From Chlorobiota bacterium (GTDB lineage: Bacteria; Bacteroidota; Bacteroidia; Flavobacteriales; Flavobacteriaceae): a stretch of 10,661 bases of DNA. The translations under genes were made by a program, and so were the position numbers. Numbering within the stretch: position 1 is the stretch's first letter; each line of letters begins with the position of its first letter. The stretch spans positions 1-10,661 of the forward strand of contig JAADEB010000030.1 of the NCBI GenBank assembly GCA_013153655.1, written 5' to 3'. Positions 1 through 5,075 of this stretch are shown here, piece by piece. Under the pieces are notes generated by a model, which was not told where the DNA came from, made no database searches, and saw nothing but the letters and a program-made list of their open reading frames with translations.

Positions 1-9
1 CTCGCAATG

Positions 10-37
10 ACGTCACCGGTCATCGGTCACCGGTCAT
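10..37. repeat. Heptamer array, unit CGGTCAT (4 units)
   Basis: Consecutive 7-mers read ACGTCAC, CGGTCAT, CGGTCAC, CGGTCAT; the last three differ only at the final base. The same unit forms a five-copy array at 10598-10632, at the other end of the window. Confidence 0.75.
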
Positions 38-46
38 CAGCCAAAC

Positions 47-86
47 CGATTTAACGGTTCTACGATTCAACGATTTAACAAAACAA
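47..86. repeat. Octamer array, unit CGATTTAA (4-5 units)
   Basis: Consecutive 8-mers are CGATTTAA, CGGTTCTA, CGATTCAA, CGATTTAA, then a decayed CAAAACAA. Variation is concentrated at positions 3, 6 and 7 of the unit. The same unit recurs at 268-307 and 412-451. Confidence 0.75.
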
Positions 87-135
87 AGAGATTCCTCAGT
101 CGTAAACTCCTTCGGAATGACAATAGTAACTGTTT

Positions 136-159
136 GATTTAATTGAGGTTAAAGTATGA
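136..159. repeat. Weak hexamer block (GATTTA, ATTGAG, GTTAAA, GTATGA)
   Basis: These four hexamers resemble the clearer hexamer array at 378-407, which also begins with GATTTA and contains GTTAAA. Both blocks are adjacent to an RGCTAAC heptamer array. Taken alone this block would not be convincing. Confidence 0.4.
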
Positions 160-162
160 AAA

Positions 163-197
163 GGCTAAAAGCTAACGGCTAACGGCCAACAGCTAGT
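163..197. repeat. Heptamer array, unit RGCTAAC (5 units)
   Basis: Consecutive 7-mers read GGCTAAA, AGCTAAC, GGCTAAC, GGCCAAC, AGCTAGT. The unit alternates A or G at its first base. A second five-unit block of the same family is at 345-379. Confidence 0.8.
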
Positions 198-225
198 ATT
201 CACGATTTAACAGAAATCCACCAAT

Positions 226-257
226 CTATTCAACTTTTCAACTATTCAACTATTCAA
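226..257. repeat. Octamer array, unit CTATTCAA (4 units)
   Basis: Units are CTATTCAA, CTTTTCAA, CTATTCAA, CTATTCAA, in exact 8-nt register. The unit is related to CGATTCAA in the adjacent array, so it may be a variant of the same octamer family. A spacer of about ten bases separates the two. Confidence 0.8.
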
Positions 258-267
258 CAAAAATACC

Positions 268-307
268 CGATTCAACGATTGCACGGTTTAACGGTTTAAC
301 AATTAAA
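268..307. repeat. Octamer array, unit CGRTTYAA (5 units)
   Basis: Units are CGATTCAA, CGATTGCA, CGGTTTAA, CGGTTTAA and a decayed CAATTAAA. The purine at position 3 and pyrimidine at position 6 vary between copies, as in the other octamer blocks. Confidence 0.8.
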
Positions 308-311
308 AGCC

Positions 312-339
312 AAATCCTAATGCCTAAATTCCAAATCCA
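312..339. repeat. Heptamer array, unit AAATCCN (4 units)
   Basis: Units are AAATCCT, AATGCCT, AAATTCC, AAATCCA. The same family abuts the psuG stop at 451-471, and a reverse-complement copy lies at the right edge of the window. Confidence 0.7.
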
Positions 340-344
340 TAAAA

Positions 345-379
345 AGCTAATAGCTAATGGCTAACGGCTAATAGCTTGA
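345..379. repeat. Heptamer array, unit RGCTAAY (5 units)
   Basis: Units are AGCTAAT, AGCTAAT, GGCTAAC, GGCTAAT, AGCTTGA. This is a second copy of the block at 163-197, with the same order of A- and G-starting units mixed. Confidence 0.8.
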
Positions 380-407
380 TTTAGTTAAAGTTAAGATTAA
401 CGTTAAA
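378..407. repeat. Hexamer array, unit GTTAAA (5 units)
   Basis: Units are GATTTA, GTTAAA, GTTAAG, ATTAAC, GTTAAA. It follows directly on the heptamer block and overlaps it by two bases, so the repeat register changes from 7 to 6 with no spacer. Confidence 0.65.
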
Positions 408-411
408 GTCC

Positions 412-451
412 CGATTCAACGATTTAACGGTTCCACGATTTAACAAATCTA
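412..451. repeat. Octamer array, unit CGATTTAA (5 units)
   Basis: Units are CGATTCAA, CGATTTAA, CGGTTCCA, CGATTTAA, CAAATCTA. It is the third octamer block of this family in 470 bases and closely resembles the one at 47-86. Confidence 0.75.
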
Positions 452-471
452 ATTCCCAAATCCCAAATCCT
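451..471. repeat. Heptamer array (AATTCCC, AAATCCC, AAATCCT) running into psuG
   Basis: Three 7-mers of the AAATCCN family run directly into the end of psuG. The final unit (465-471) overlaps the psuG stop codon, read on the minus strand at 472-470, so the array supplies two of the three stop bases. Confidence 0.7.
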
Positions 472-1381
472 ATTCCGCAAAAGCCACCGCCACCCGAGCC
501 GCCGTACGTGCATTATTTCGTAATAAGGCCAAATTGGTTTGCAGGCTTCGTCCTTCCGTCAATTCTTTAATGCGACCCAGTAAGAAAGGCGTTATGTCCT
601 TGCCGCGAATGTTTTGTGCGTGCTGTTCTTCCAGCGCCCGGCGTATAAAGCTTTCCATTTCCCGGAAGGGAATTTCGGCTTCCGGCGGTACCGGATTGGC
701 CAGCAACATGCCGTTTTGCAAACCCAATGCTTTATGTGCCCGCCACACCTTGGCGGCCTCCTGCGGCGTATCCGCCCGTTGATGCAAGGCGTAGCCGCTG
801 CGGCGCGAATAAAAAGCCGGAAAATCATCCGTCCCGTAACCCATCACCGGAATACCCAGGCTTTCCAGATATTCCAAGGTGGCACCGATGTCCAAAATGG
901 ATTTTACGCCGCTGGACACCACCATCACCGGCGTGCGGGAAAGCTCGTACAGGTCGGCCGAAATGTCGAAACTTTCGCGAGCATCGCGGTGGACGCCGCC
1001 CGTACCGCCCGTGGCAAAAAAATCGATGCCGGCCATATGTGCCGCTATCATGGTGCCCGCCACCGTGGTGGCGCCGTGCATGCCTTTGGCACATACATAG
1101 GCCATGTCGCGCCGGCTGACTTTGGCCACCGGCTCCCGGCCCGAAGCCAAAAGGTCGATGTGCGCCTCGTCCAAGCCCACGCGTATTTTTCCGCCGATAA
1201 TGGCCACGGTGGCCGGAACGGCGCCTTCGCTGCGGATGATTTGTTCCATTTCCAAAGCCAGGGTTTTGTTGTCCGGCCAAGGAAGTCCGTGGGAAATCAC
1301 CGTGGATTCCAATGCCACCACCGGCCGCCCGTTGCGTAAGGCTTCCCGGATTTCGTCTTTGATAATCAAGTAGGGATTCAA
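470..1381 (-). CDS. psuG: Pseudouridine-5'-phosphate glycosidase PsuG
   Basis: PsuG splits the C-C glycosidic bond of pseudouridine 5'-phosphate, giving uracil and ribose 5-phosphate; it is cytoplasmic. The 303-residue protein is close to the family's usual length (E. coli about 312). Family motifs run in order: ALESTVISHGLP (23-34), GGKIRVGL (63-70), AKVSRRD (86-92), HGATTVAGTM (102-111), FFATGGTGGVHR (121-132), SADLYEL (141-147) and VVSSGVKSILDI (154-165). Relative to E. coli PsuG numbering as I remember it, a constant offset of six places Glu25, Lys87, His131, Asp139, Asp143, Lys160 and Asn283 on the active-site set; Lys160 matches the lysine that forms the ribose adduct. The start is TTG (1381-1379), overlapping the psuK TGA in a 4-nt TTGA junction. 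No later ATG would keep the ALEST motif. It forms a coupled operon with psuK. Confidence 0.95.
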   Translation of the reverse strand: MNPYLIIKDEIREALRNGRPVVALESTVISHGLPWPDNKTLALEMEQIIRSEGAVPATVAIIGGKIRVGLDEAHIDLLASGREPVAKVSRRDMAYVCAKGMHGATTVAGTMIAAHMAGIDFFATGGTGGVHRDARESFDISADLYELSRTPVMVVSSGVKSILDIGATLEYLESLGIPVMGYGTDDFPAFYSRRSGYALHQRADTPQEAAKVWRAHKALGLQNGMLLANPVPPEAEIPFREMESFIRRALEEQHAQNIRGKDITPFLLGRIKELTEGRSLQTNLALLRNNARTAARVAVAFAE

Positions 1382-2310
1382 TGTGCGTGGTCTTTGAGTT
1401 TTTCCAAAATCACTTCCGGTGCTATTTCATCCGACACCACACGTTCGCTCTGTACGGTCAGTCCGGCGGAAATCAAACCCGATTGCGCGATTTTGTCCAA
1501 AGGAAAATCCTGGATAAATCCGAAAATCACGCCCGAGAGGAAAGCATCACCCGCGCCAATGGTGTTGAGCACTTTGGCCGGCACCGGCGGCAGGTAATGG
1601 ATTTGTTCGCGGTTGCCGTAGATCACGCCTTCCTTGCCCAGCGTAATAAACACGTTGCGCACGCCTTCGTCCAGGAAGTATTTCACCATGTCCTCGTATC
1701 GCGATTCGCGCGCCGAAATACCCGTCAGCACTTCGGCTTCCAGCAGGTTGGTTTTCAGGACAAACAATTGTCCGAAAATACTCTGCGCCCGCTTGGCCTT
1801 ATCGCCCGACACCGTGTCCAACACCCAACGTTTCTCCGGAAAACGGTTCACCAAATAATCCAAAACCGAAGCCGGGAAATTGGTTTCCAACACCACGTAA
1901 TCGGCCGCTTCCACCGAAGGAAAGTCCTTTTGAAAAGCCGTGGGACTGAGTTTGTCATAGATTTGCATGTCGGCAATAGCCACGGCCAGGTCGTTATTGC
2001 GGTTCAGCACGGCCGAAAACACCGCCGACGACGCACCCGGCACGATAATGGATTCGTCCATGCGGATGCCCAATTCCTTGGCGTGATCATACAAAAAACG
2101 GCGAAAGAAATCCTCGCCGAATGCACTTACCAATGATACCCGTTGACCCAGACGCGCCAGGTTTTCCGCAATGTTGCGACCCACGCCCCCGGGAAGCAGT
2201 TTAATGACGCCCTTGTTGGAATCATTGAAAACGAGACGGTCGTCGGGAAAGCCCACCATGTCGGTGTTGGCGGCTCCGAAAACCGTTACGGAAGCCCGTT
2301 TGATATCCAT
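1378..2310 (-). CDS. psuK: PfkB-family pseudouridine kinase PsuK
   Basis: This PfkB/ribokinase-superfamily kinase most likely phosphorylates pseudouridine to pseudouridine 5'-phosphate with ATP, supplying the PsuG substrate. Visible are the N-terminal strand VTVFGAANTDMVG (8-20), the substrate-side GGVGRNIAENLARLG motif (41-55) and the C-terminal anion-hole and catalytic motif NTIGAGDAF (249-257), with Asp255 as catalytic base. The 310-residue length is typical of the family. The ATG start at 2310 is followed by a normal PfkB N-terminus. Sugar and nucleoside kinases of this superfamily are hard to tell apart by sequence; the pseudouridine assignment rests on the GVGRNIAENLARLG form and on the 4-nt overlap with psuG. 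It is the first gene of the minus-strand operon. No dedicated pseudouridine transporter (psuT-like) lies in the window. Confidence 0.88.
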   Translation of the reverse strand: MDIKRASVTVFGAANTDMVGFPDDRLVFNDSNKGVIKLLPGGVGRNIAENLARLGQRVSLVSAFGEDFFRRFLYDHAKELGIRMDESIIVPGASSAVFSAVLNRNNDLAVAIADMQIYDKLSPTAFQKDFPSVEAADYVVLETNFPASVLDYLVNRFPEKRWVLDTVSGDKAKRAQSIFGQLFVLKTNLLEAEVLTGISARESRYEDMVKYFLDEGVRNVFITLGKEGVIYGNREQIHYLPPVPAKVLNTIGAGDAFLSGVIFGFIQDFPLDKIAQSGLISAGLTVQSERVVSDEIAPEVILEKLKDHAH

Positions 2311-2353
2311 GGAATAAAAATTTGAGTAAATTTACACGAAATATTTCAATCCC
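2311..2353. promoter_or_regulatory. Divergent control region between psuK and the BtpA-family gene
   Basis: This 43-bp AT-rich gap must hold the start signals of both divergent operons. Its centre is the 10-bp palindrome GTAAATTTAC (2326-2335), whose core TAAATTTA matches 7 of 8 bases of the Bacteroidota -7 consensus TAnnTTTG on either strand. It would place transcription starts about 10-15 nt before each start codon. A TTTG at 2299-2302 could be the plus-strand -33 element, although the 24-nt spacing is slightly long. No clear minus-strand -33 box is seen. Confidence 0.35.
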
Positions 2354-3175
2354 GTGAAGACCGATTCCCTTTTCCGGCGCATTTTTCCGCAAGGCAAACC
2401 CTTGATCGCCATGATCCATACGGAAGCCTTGCCCGGCACGCCCCGCTACGGAGGCCGTGTCCGCCCCGTTATCGACAAAGCCCTGACCGAAGCCCGCCTT
2501 TATACGGACAACGGCATCCGCGCCCTGATGATCGAAAACATGCACGACGTGCCTTACCTCAAACGCACCGCCGGCCCCGAAATCACCGCTATGATGACGC
2601 GCATCGCCGCGGCCTTGAAGGAACGCTATCCGGACATCCCGCTCGGCATCCAAATTCTGGCCGGTGCCAATAAACAAGCCTTGGCCGCCGCCTTGGCTTC
2701 GGGAGCCGATTTTATCCGTGCCGAAGGATTCGTGTTCGGTCATCTGGCCGACGAAGGCTATATGGACGCCCAAGCCGGCGAATTGCTCCGCTACCGTAAA
2801 CATATAGGCGCCGAACATATCGCCCTGTTTACCGATATCAAGAAAAAACACAGCTCCCACGCCCTCTCGGCCGACACCGACATTACGGACCACGCCCACG
2901 CGGCCGAATTTTTCCTCTCCGACGGCCTTATCATCACCGGCAGCAGCACCGGCCAAGCCGTCAACAAAGCCGAGCTGGAAAAACTCCACGGTTCCACCTC
3001 GTTGCCCGTGCTTATCGGTTCCGGCATCACCGAACACAACCTGGCGGAATTGTTCCCTCTGGCCGACGGATTTATCGTGGGTTCCTACTTCAAGGAAGGC
3101 GGCAAATGGAATGCGCCCGTGGATCCGGAAAAAGTTCGTACCTTGGTCCGCCTCCACCGGCAATTGTCGCGCTAA
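2354..3175 (+). CDS. BtpA/SgcQ-family TIM-barrel protein
   Basis: The 273-residue protein belongs to the BtpA/SgcQ family. The name comes from cyanobacterial BtpA, linked to photosystem I accumulation, and from E. coli SgcQ in a sugar-utilisation cluster; the reaction is not established. Motifs in order are KPLIAMIHTEALPGTPRYGG (15-34), IENMHDVPY (60-68), GIQILAGAN (98-106), GADFIRAEGF (117-126), DIKKKHSSHAL (161-171), DGLIITGSSTG (190-200) and GSGIT (222-226). The last two resemble the phosphate-binding end of a TIM barrel. The start is GTG; the first internal ATG (Met20) would remove part of the first motif. Photosynthesis is not indicated here, so a nucleoside or sugar-phosphate role is more plausible. 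It is divergent from psuK-psuG and followed after 11 nt by another gene on the same strand. Family assignment is firm; function is open. Confidence 0.85.
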   Translation: MKTDSLFRRIFPQGKPLIAMIHTEALPGTPRYGGRVRPVIDKALTEARLYTDNGIRALMIENMHDVPYLKRTAGPEITAMMTRIAAALKERYPDIPLGIQILAGANKQALAAALASGADFIRAEGFVFGHLADEGYMDAQAGELLRYRKHIGAEHIALFTDIKKKHSSHALSADTDITDHAHAAEFFLSDGLIITGSSTGQAVNKAELEKLHGSTSLPVLIGSGITEHNLAELFPLADGFIVGSYFKEGGKWNAPVDPEKVRTLVRLHRQLSR

Positions 3176-3186
3176 ACCGGCCCGCT

Positions 3187-3675
3187 ATGTTGAATGAACA
3201 TTTTATACGCAAACGCATCCACCGGAACCTGAACCGCCGCACCGCCAGGCATCTTCCCTTTCGCTACGCCGCAGTGCTGACGGACGAACATTTTCCCGTG
3301 GACAAACATTTTCTGAAAAAATTATCCGCGCTCACCGGCATTGCCTACGAACATATCGACACCCTCTACGTTTCCCGCAAGGAAGTTCATCCCGAATTCG
3401 TTACCGTGCTCGACAGCCATATCGGCTGGACCGGAAAGCTCAAAGAACCCAATATCAACCGTTTTTTCGAAAAAGATTACGACTTGCTCGTCGACCTGAG
3501 CTCCTTGGATTCCCTTCGCAAAAAATTGATTTCCTCCGGCATCCGTGCGGGTTTTCGCATTGGCGTGACCGCTGAACCGGATTTTTACGATTTGATCATC
3601 GCTTGTCGCCGCGATCCGGAAGTTTTTCTCAGGGAATTGGAAAAATATTTTCGCGCCTTAGGTTTCATCCGTTGA
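3187..3675 (+). CDS. Conserved Bacteroidota protein of unknown function (DUF6913-like)
   Basis: A 162-residue soluble protein with no signal peptide or membrane segment. It has a basic N-terminus (about residues 1-25, rich in Arg, Lys and His) and an alpha/beta-like body containing YDLLVDLSSLDSLRKKL and a following GFRIGV segment. From memory this pattern resembles a small Bacteroidota family catalogued as DUF6913, but I cannot verify it and no function is known to me. I chose the ATG at 3187. An upstream in-frame ATG at 3106 would lie inside the BtpA-family gene and add 27 residues, including a Pro-rich GPPPPA stretch, with no family look. It begins 11 nt after the BtpA-family stop, so the two are probably co-transcribed. 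Its last 18 nt overlap the convergent S4-domain gene. No catalytic motif is visible. Confidence 0.75.
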   Translation: MLNEHFIRKRIHRNLNRRTARHLPFRYAAVLTDEHFPVDKHFLKKLSALTGIAYEHIDTLYVSRKEVHPEFVTVLDSHIGWTGKLKEPNINRFFEKDYDLLVDLSSLDSLRKKLISSGIRAGFRIGVTAEPDFYDLIIACRRDPEVFLRELEKYFRALGFIR

Positions 3676-4062
3676 TTCGTCCTCCGGCTCCGGATCCCAA
3701 TCGTCCAGGAGGCGATCCAAAGCGCGGCGGTCTTTCTTGGTAGGCCGGCCCGTTCCTTTGCGGCGGTAATAGGATTGCGCCATACGCATCATGCGTTGGT
3801 GTTCGAAAGCTTCCGACGGCGTGGTGTCTTTTACGTAGAGCGGTACCAATTTGGCCCCCAAGCGATTGTCCGGCACTTGAAGAACTTCCAGGCTGTAATC
3901 CACCTGGTTTTTGCGTAGCTCGATGCGGTCGCCGGGATACACTTCCTTGGAGGGTTTCACCGTCTGCCCGTTGATGCGAACATGGTGTTTTTTACAGGCT
4001 TCGGCGGCCTGATTGCGCGTCTTGAAATAACGGACGGCCCATAAAAATTTATCGATACGCAC
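3658..4062 (-). CDS. hslR: S4-domain RNA-binding protein, Hsp15-like
   Basis: The 134-residue protein matches the Hsp15 family (E. coli HslR, 133 residues). Hsp15 binds the 50S subunit carrying a stalled nascent chain and helps recycle it. The S4 RNA-binding domain occupies about residues 1-60: MRIDKFLWAVRYFKTRNQA, ACKKHHVRINGQ and KPSKEVYPGDRIEL. The basic linker RRKGTGRPTKKDRRALD and acidic tail DDWDPEPEDESTDET are typical of the family in Bacteroidota. The start is GTG (4062-4060), which precedes the conserved MRIDKFLW motif without extra residues. The 3' end overlaps the convergent plus-strand gene by 18 bp, and the 5' end is divergent from the lipoprotein gene. Naming it hslR is by family; the ribosome-recycling role in this organism is inferred. 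Confidence 0.88.
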   Translation of the reverse strand: MRIDKFLWAVRYFKTRNQAAEACKKHHVRINGQTVKPSKEVYPGDRIELRKNQVDYSLEVLQVPDNRLGAKLVPLYVKDTTPSEAFEHQRMMRMAQSYYRRKGTGRPTKKDRRALDRLLDDWDPEPEDESTDET

Positions 4063-4127
4063 GGACGGTATAATTTTTGATAAAAGTAGATAAAAATTGA
4101 CTAAATTGCAGCACTAAACCGACCGGT
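4063..4127. promoter_or_regulatory. Divergent promoter region, S4 gene / lipoprotein-pta operon
   Basis: This is a 65-bp AT-rich gap. On the plus strand TTTG at 4076-4079 and TAAATTGC at 4102-4109 are spaced 22 nt apart and partly fit the Bacteroidota TTTG / TAnnTTTG promoter; transcription would begin about 12 nt before the ATG at 4128. On the minus strand TACTTTTA (4088-4081) matches 7 of 8 bases of the -7 box and would lie about 20 nt before the GTG of the S4 gene, but no clear -33 box accompanies it. Confidence 0.35.
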
Positions 4128-5060
4128 ATGAACAACAAGCTTAAATACGTATATATTTTCCTGATTTTCAGTGGATTTTTTCTTTCGTCCAAATGTAAAA
4201 AAGACGACGAACCCTCCCTTACGCCTCCGCGCGACCGCAAGGAACAATATTTCGAAAACGAAAAAGACAGCATTTTACATTTTCTGCAAACCCACACCTA
4301 CACCATCGATGCCGAAAACAATTTCCGTTTCGACACCCTTACCGATCCGGCCACCCAAACGGCCCTGATCGACGTGGTGGATATGGTACAAATTCCCGAT
4401 ACCATTGCCGAGGACGAATTCATGTATGACCTTTACTATCTACACATCGCCTCCGGTACCACCGACAGCATCACTACTTGCGACCGCGTGCTGGTAGGCG
4501 CCCAAGTGTACGGATTCGACAACACACCTTATATTATCAAAGACAAATGGTATCCGGTTTGGACCTCGGTTTTTAAACCCATTGTGGCGGGATTACCTCT
4601 TCATTTTCTGCATGATTTCCTGCCGCAATTCAAAGCCGGTACCTACACGGAAGTAGGCGACGGAAGCGTGGAATTTTCGGATTACGGCAATTTCGTGGTA
4701 TTCGTTCCCTCGGGACTGGCTCAATTCAACCGTGCCATCACCGTGGATCAAAACAGATATATTCCTTCCTACACCCCTTTGGTGGTTCAAATCAAAACCT
4801 TTTACGTCAATACGGACCTGGACGGCGATCATGTACCCAACGTGGTGGAAGACCTCAACGGCGACGGCGACCCCACCAATGACAACACCGACGATCCGGA
4901 CCATAAAGATCCCGCCAACCTGCCCAATTACCTGGACCCGGACGACGACGGCGACCACCTGCGTACCAAAGACGAAGACCCCAACGGCAACGGCGATCCC
5001 ACCGACGACGACACCGACGGCGACGGCATCCCCAACTACCTGGACAAAGACACCCATTAA
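4128..5060 (+). CDS. Surface lipoprotein, degenerate FKBP-like domain and Asp-rich calcium-binding C-terminus
   Basis: A 310-residue secreted protein. Residues 5-21 form a hydrophobic signal segment ending at Cys23. The lipobox is irregular, L-S-S-K-C, with Lys before the cysteine. After Cys23 come Lys-Lys-Asp-Asp-Glu, close to the Bacteroidota lipoprotein export signal that sends lipoproteins to the cell surface. Residues about 85-228 resemble the FKBP-type domain of flavobacterial lipoproteins: the segment around PVWTSVFKPIVAGLP (143-157), VFVPSGLAQFNR (191-202) and IPSYTPLVVQIKTF (212-225). Isomerase active-site features are not preserved as far as I can see, so activity is doubtful. Residues 230-308 carry thrombospondin-type-3-like Asp loops (DLDGD 230-234, DLNGDGD 242-248, DDDGD 272-276, DTDGDGIPNYLD 295-306) that probably bind calcium. 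It lies 15 nt upstream of pta and is probably co-transcribed with it. Confidence 0.75.
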   Translation: MNNKLKYVYIFLIFSGFFLSSKCKKDDEPSLTPPRDRKEQYFENEKDSILHFLQTHTYTIDAENNFRFDTLTDPATQTALIDVVDMVQIPDTIAEDEFMYDLYYLHIASGTTDSITTCDRVLVGAQVYGFDNTPYIIKDKWYPVWTSVFKPIVAGLPLHFLHDFLPQFKAGTYTEVGDGSVEFSDYGNFVVFVPSGLAQFNRAITVDQNRYIPSYTPLVVQIKTFYVNTDLDGDHVPNVVEDLNGDGDPTNDNTDDPDHKDPANLPNYLDPDDDGDHLRTKDEDPNGNGDPTDDDTDGDGIPNYLDKDTH

Positions 5061-5075
5061 ACATACCACCCTATC

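Larger units (their letters stand above)
1..469. other. Gene-free repeat-rich intergenic region downstream of psuG
   Basis: No credible coding sequence lies here. The stretch is AT-rich and consists mostly of consecutive blocks of imperfect tandem repeats with unit lengths of 6, 7 or 8 nt, listed separately below. Non-array remnants include CTCGCAATGAC at 1-11 and GATTCCT (90-96) with TTCGGAATGAC (111-121). In the latter, ATTCC (91-95) and GGAAT (114-118) could pair. I recall similar 'GATTCCT...CGGAATGAC' pieces scattered in Bacteroidota intergenic DNA, but this is from memory. The region lies at the 3' side of psuG, and no GC-rich hairpin with a T-run is evident as a terminator. Confidence 0.8.

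Noticed and set aside
614..1339. A 241-codon plus-strand frame opposite psuG
   Set aside because: It lies wholly inside psuG, whose active-site residues are all present; the frame has no recognisable features.
2311..2353. Riboswitch before the psuK or BtpA-family gene
   Set aside because: The gap is only 43 bp and AT-rich, too short for a ligand-binding leader on either strand.
2222..3163. A 313-codon minus-strand frame opposite the BtpA-family gene, running into psuK DNA
   Set aside because: The plus-strand BtpA-family motifs are clear; the antisense product shows no motif and overlaps two real genes.
3106..3186. Upstream start (3106) for the unknown-function gene
   Set aside because: It would begin inside the BtpA-family gene and add 27 residues of low-complexity, Pro-rich sequence; the ATG at 3187 follows the stop by 11 nt and is far more natural.
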